Shown here piece after piece: positions 1-64,000 of a stretch of 64,000 nucleotides of DNA. This DNA is from Himantopus leucocephalus (lineage: Eukaryota; Chordata; Aves; Charadriiformes; Recurvirostridae): the NCBI GenBank assembly GCA_003993805.1, contig RSEF01000017.1, forward strand, positions 9,069,155 through 9,133,154. Reading direction: 5' to 3'. A program made the position numbers and the translations under genes. How positions within the stretch are numbered: the first letter of the stretch is position 1; each line of letters starts with the position of its first letter. The notes below the pieces were generated by a model. The model saw only the letters and a list, made by a program, of their open reading frames with translations. It did no database searches and was not told the DNA's origin.

Positions 1-2478
1 AGCCAAGTCATTCTAGCCAGGGAGTATTATGAAGAATGACCTGATGCCGCTAATGGATCATTAAGGTTAGCATCTCAAAATCTCTCCAGATTTCATTTTA
101 ATTATTGACAATCTGTACAACTCAGCAAGGCGGGAAAAGGCTTTCAGCCTGCAGCATAAATGTACATTTTCAAAAGCATTTGGTTCTTAAACCTTAACCA
201 GTCAGGACTCCTGGTGTCATGGTTGTTTTCTTTCTATTTCTAGCGTTCTCACCAGATTTAACCTCGCATCACCTCCAGGAATACGGGTAGGATTGGAGCA
301 TCCCATTGAATAAGCTGCAACATGGCAGGCGAATTGTATTCATTCAACAGGAAGCTTTGCAAATCACAGCCCAGCATCTCCTCTGCCTTGCGCCTCCAGG
401 GGGGTTTGTAGTAAGAGGATAGGAATGGGGTCTTGTGCGCACTCAGCTGCAGATCTGAAAGCTCACCTTCTAAACGCAGGCCCTTGCTTAAATGAGGGAC
501 TGTAGGGGAACTCTGGGTATTTATAAGGATGGTGCTCGTTCACTGTCACAGAGGAAAATCATTCTCGATTGATGGGCAGCTTTATCTGTCTGCCCAAATA
601 TTGTATTTCCATTTTTATTATGCAGAGGACAGAGGAATTAAAAAGAAATGTTACAGGATAAAATAGGAGACATTAAGAAAGCGTTTGATCTTAGAGACTG
701 CGGAGACTGCAAAAAAAGCAGTTTGCAGCAAAAACTTGAGACATCGACCAAGTGGTCTGTCCCAGCCACCAGAGACCTTCACAGGCTAAAGCCTTGCACA
801 CTGAGCCCCAGCAGAACAGAAACTCTGCTTGTATCGGCTGGTGATGGGAACTGGAAGGAAATGGAGCAGGATGAAGAGAAACACATGTTGAAGTCCCACC
901 ATTAAATTTGGAAAGACCCTCTTTTGGCTGAGGGCAGAGAAAAAGACAAACGTGCAGATTTAGGGGGTATATATTATAGACAAAAGTTTCCTATAATGCA
1001 ATTTAAACCTTTACTCTGGCCATCACAGATATTTTTACTCATCTTGCTGAAATAAAAATAAACCTCCCTGCATGCATTATCATCATTTAAGTTCCTCTTT
1101 TGTTACTGTGTTACCTGAGCACATAAATGCTTTTAAGAAGTTAATAACCCATAAGTTATTGCTTAGACATGTGCTAAGGAGGATAGCTGAGTTGATTAAT
1201 CTTTCCCAGAAGTTAATCAGACATCTCGTCTATAATTTAGTTCCAGTGAGTCCATAAATGCCAACGCTTCTCTTTCTGTCATGAAGTGTGTCCAACAGTT
1301 CTCATCAATTACTCTCAGGCCACCACGCTGGGCCTTAGAACAACAAAATAAGACATTTTGAAAGCAAAGCCAATGGTAAATGATAGGTAGCTAATGCTCT
1401 TTTCATAACAAAGGAAATGCATTTGGGACGAAATAAACAGCCAACAACTCTACTACGCACAAAAATCTACAGCCAGCCAGAAGCAGAGTTCACCATTGCC
1501 AATAAAGTCAAAAATACTCGGTAGTGGGGGGGGAAAAATGCTTTCAGAGTCTCAAATTGACAACCCAACTGTTTCTTTACAGTGGGATATTCCCTGAAAG
1601 CATTTCTTTGGGCTGGTCAAGAGAATTTTGTCCAACACCACTAGCATCTCCTCTTAACCTTATCGATACTAGGAACCCCCTGCTCCGCTAGCGCTGGTTC
1701 AGCTGCGCCGGCGGTAGCGGCGTGTGGAGGCCCCGACACTGACAAACTCTGCAGTTTTATGAAGTTTTGTGCACTGTGAACAGAATATTGACCCCACTGA
1801 AATCAGGGCTAAAGGTCCCCCTCGAGCTCAATCCTGCCAGGGCTTCATCCCGAGATTTAAAAGGGATCCTTCACTCTGCACAAAACCAAGCGCGCGGGCG
1901 AGGGGGCTGCGTGCCTGATCGCTGCCGTTACCTGCACCACGGCAGACAAAACCTTTTCTCTGTAGAGTTTGCTATGAATACTTACAGAAAGTCTATTTCA
2001 CATATGTTTACCATGCATAATTTCTACCCCTGCCTACTTACCTGAATCCTAAATAACACATCAAGAAGAAGGATATATGCATGAAAGTTATAAGACCAAT
2101 CTACGCTAAGCTTTACATTTGAGATTATAGGGTTTAATTTCCAAGTGCTAGCCAGGGAACGATCAAAATCAACGAGAATTTTGCTCATTTAAAAAAAATT
2201 ACAAAATATAAACCAAACAAAAAAAAAACCCAGAAAGCATCTTCTCTTCTTGATAGCCATCTTAGCGAAAAAGAAAGCAAAACAGAGTTTTTATAGCAGA
2301 GGTAACTCTCTAAACCATTCACATGGATCTTCAAGCAAGAGAGGTCCCTGCAGGACCTCACAGGTCTTGCTTAGCACCAGCAGAGCTGCCCCATGGGACC
2401 CCTAAACCACCGTTATCACATCAAGACGTTGACCAAAGCAGTGCTGCTGTACGTCAAGCCAAAGGGGGAGATACTCAC
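1..2478 (-). other. COL5A1: COL5A1 intron 20, 5' part
   Basis: At least 2.5 kb of intron. No Gly-X-Y periodicity, RNA gene or recognisable repeat was seen. It is mostly AT-rich, with a short GC-rich stretch near 1690-1730. Confidence 0.8.
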
Positions 2479-62175
<59,697 letters not shown>

Positions 62176-64000
62176 CTGTAAAAAGAAAAGGAGAAAACAA
62201 GAATTAGCAGGCAATAAGACTGGCACTTGTTCAGATCCAAGTCGCAATTAGCCTGCCTCACACAAATCATTCATCACAATTTTAAAAGCAGATGAAATAC
62301 GTTTTCAATACATCTGCAAATACAACGTTAATACCAGCTTCAAAGCGCGGACGCCGTAGGGCCGGTCAGAGACACTAATTCAATGCAGAGAGGAACAGCT
62401 GATCAGCTGTCTGCGCTAGGGCAGAAGGGAGAATATACTATCTTATTAGCTATAGTAGTTCTATTTTCTGCATGTCTTCACCCAATCTCCATCATTCAAG
62501 CACATCCTGGACATTAAGCATTAGACAGGAAATTCATGCTCTGAGAGAAAGGCTTTAAATCAAGAAGTTGCCATCACGCTGACGCAAACGTTTCCATTCT
62601 TTTTTCTTAAGTTGGTCAACCCCAAAAGTTGTTTGGAAGCAAATACCCCAACAAACTTCCTCAAAGGATTACACGCACACCCTCACCATGCAAAACAACC
62701 ACACGGAAATTCACACCAGCTGGGGTAAGAGGTAAACCCACAGCCCTCCCTCAGGGTACGAACAAGTTATGGCAGAGCAGCATCCATCCCAGCACCACGC
62801 TTTGGTGCTCAGGGGCTGTTCCTGCTGCCCGCAGGCTCGCCCGGACCCCGGGAGGGTTTGCGCCCAGCGTCTAACCCTGCCTGGGGTGAAGGCAGGTGGC
62901 ACCGGGCAGGGATGCAGCAGGCAAGTGCTCCCCCGTAACTCAGCCCAAGCCCAGGCAAATACCATCAAATAATTCCCCCTCTTCTCCCAGGTATTCCCCC
63001 CACGACACAGCGGTATTTCTGCACAACCACCAGTGCATATGACCATAGAATGGTTTGGGTTGGAAGGGACCTTAAAGATCACCCAGTGCCACCCCCCTGC
63101 CCCGGGCAGGGACACCTCCCCCCAGCCCAGGTTGCTCCAAGCCCCGTCCAACCTGGCCTTGAACACCTCCAGGGATGGGGCAGCCACAGCTTCTCGGGGC
63201 AACCTGGGCTAATGTCTCACCACCCTCAGAGTGAAAAATCTCTTCATGATATCTCATCTAAATCTCCCCTCTTCCAGTTTGAAGCCATTCCCCCTCGTCC
63301 TATCACTCCATGCAGCTGGATGGCCAACAAAACACACGTGCTTCACAGCAGAGGAAAAATCTGAGTGGGCATTTGGACTAATGACATGAAGCAAAAGGCT
63401 CCTTTCCTTCGCAGCCCTCCTCAACCTCGTCCCATTAGACTCGGATCCTGACTGAGTTTTGCACTGCTGCAGACAACGGAGAGCTTGTCTGCCACCCAGC
63501 GCTCCCCATGCAAAGGCAGGGCTGGTTCACCTCCAGATGCTCAGGTCTCTCAGAACATCGATTAAGTAACGCAAGTGATGCGCCTTATTAACTTCCTAAT
63601 CTGGTCTTGCTCATGTCAGGAGAGATGGTGTCTCCAGAAGTGGAATAACCAGATCCGACTTTGAACGCTTAAAAGAAATTGTTTTGAATTTTGACTTGGT
63701 ACTTGGAGCAAAGTGCTGTCAGAAAGATGAACCACCCAACTCAGCAAACCCCTGGCAGAGCCCAGAGCAAACGTCTGCACGACAGCTTCGCTTGGCCTTG
63801 CCTGGACAATATATCACAGCTGTATCCTTTTGCCACTTCAGCCATTATTTTCCCCGAAGATTAATACTACTCAGACCCTCAGGGACAGCCACACATTAGA
63901 TAGTCTGATGTTTGCAATGACACCCAAGACAAACCCCTGGGCTGGCTGCCCCAACCGCCTTCAGCATTCCAGGGCATCTCACCACCCTGCGTGGCCACGG
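62176..64000 (-). other. COL5A1: COL5A1 intron 1, 3' part
   Basis: Sequence upstream of exon 2, running off the window. It contains a reverse-strand CR1 fragment at about 63042-63312. Exon 1 (5' UTR and signal peptide) is not here. Confidence 0.8.
63042..63312 (-). mobile_element. CR1 LINE, 5'-truncated 3' end
   Basis: Read on the plus strand it begins CATAGAATGGTTTGGGTTGG, the reverse complement of the CR1 3' terminus, and continues through the conserved tail (TTGAACACCTCCAGGGATGG) to about CCTCGTCCTATCACTCCATG. It is in the same orientation as COL5A1 and has no coding capacity left. Confidence 0.9.

Noticed and set aside
63050..63364. A plus-strand open frame of about 100 codons.
   Set aside because: It mostly reads the reverse complement of a CR1 fragment.

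Overview
The window is vertebrate, almost certainly avian, genomic DNA. Evidence: a spliced gene with long introns, canonical GT-AG junctions, and CR1 LINE fragments that include the CR1 reverse-transcriptase motif and the typical CR1 3' tail. CR1 is the dominant repeat family of birds. The species cannot be named from the sequence. The DNA is a draft assembly: there are two 100-N gaps, one 18-N gap and several single-N joins, three of which sit between two near-identical short copies.

One gene accounts for all the coding sequence I can support: COL5A1, the fibrillar collagen alpha-1(V) chain. It lies on the minus strand and is read from right to left. Exon numbers follow human COL5A1, from memory of the protein. 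Exon 1 (signal peptide) lies beyond 64000 and the gene continues past position 1. The visible part is exons 2 to 11 and 14 to 20, 17 exons and 1760 coding bases. They encode the N-terminal TSPN (laminin-G-like) domain (exons 2-5), the acidic tyrosine-rich variable domain (exons 6-8), the start of the minor COL2 triple helix (exons 9-11) and the first 128 residues of the main COL1 helix (exons 14-20). Exons 12 and 13, which carry the end of COL2 and the NC2 linker, were not found.

Layout from right to left: 62176-64000 is the 3' part of intron 1 with a reverse-strand CR1 fragment. 54831-62175 holds exons 2-4. 27411-54830 is the 27.4 kb intron 4 with one CR1 fragment, local assembly duplications and homopolymer tracts. 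20411-27410 holds exons 5-9. 15982-16352 holds exons 10-11. 9249-15981 is an interval with an assembly gap inside a CR1 copy, where exons 12-13 should be. 2479-9248 holds exons 14-20, and 1-2478 is intron 20.

The encoded protein is secreted as a procollagen and co-assembles with other collagen V chains. It co-polymerises with collagen I, where the retained N-terminal domain limits fibril diameter. No second gene, RNA gene, CRISPR array or bacterial or viral system was found. The most useful leads are the missing exons 12-13, the weak exon 7 donor beside an assembly join, the single-N false duplications, a CpG-dense patch in intron 9, and an unexplained charged reading frame in intron 7.
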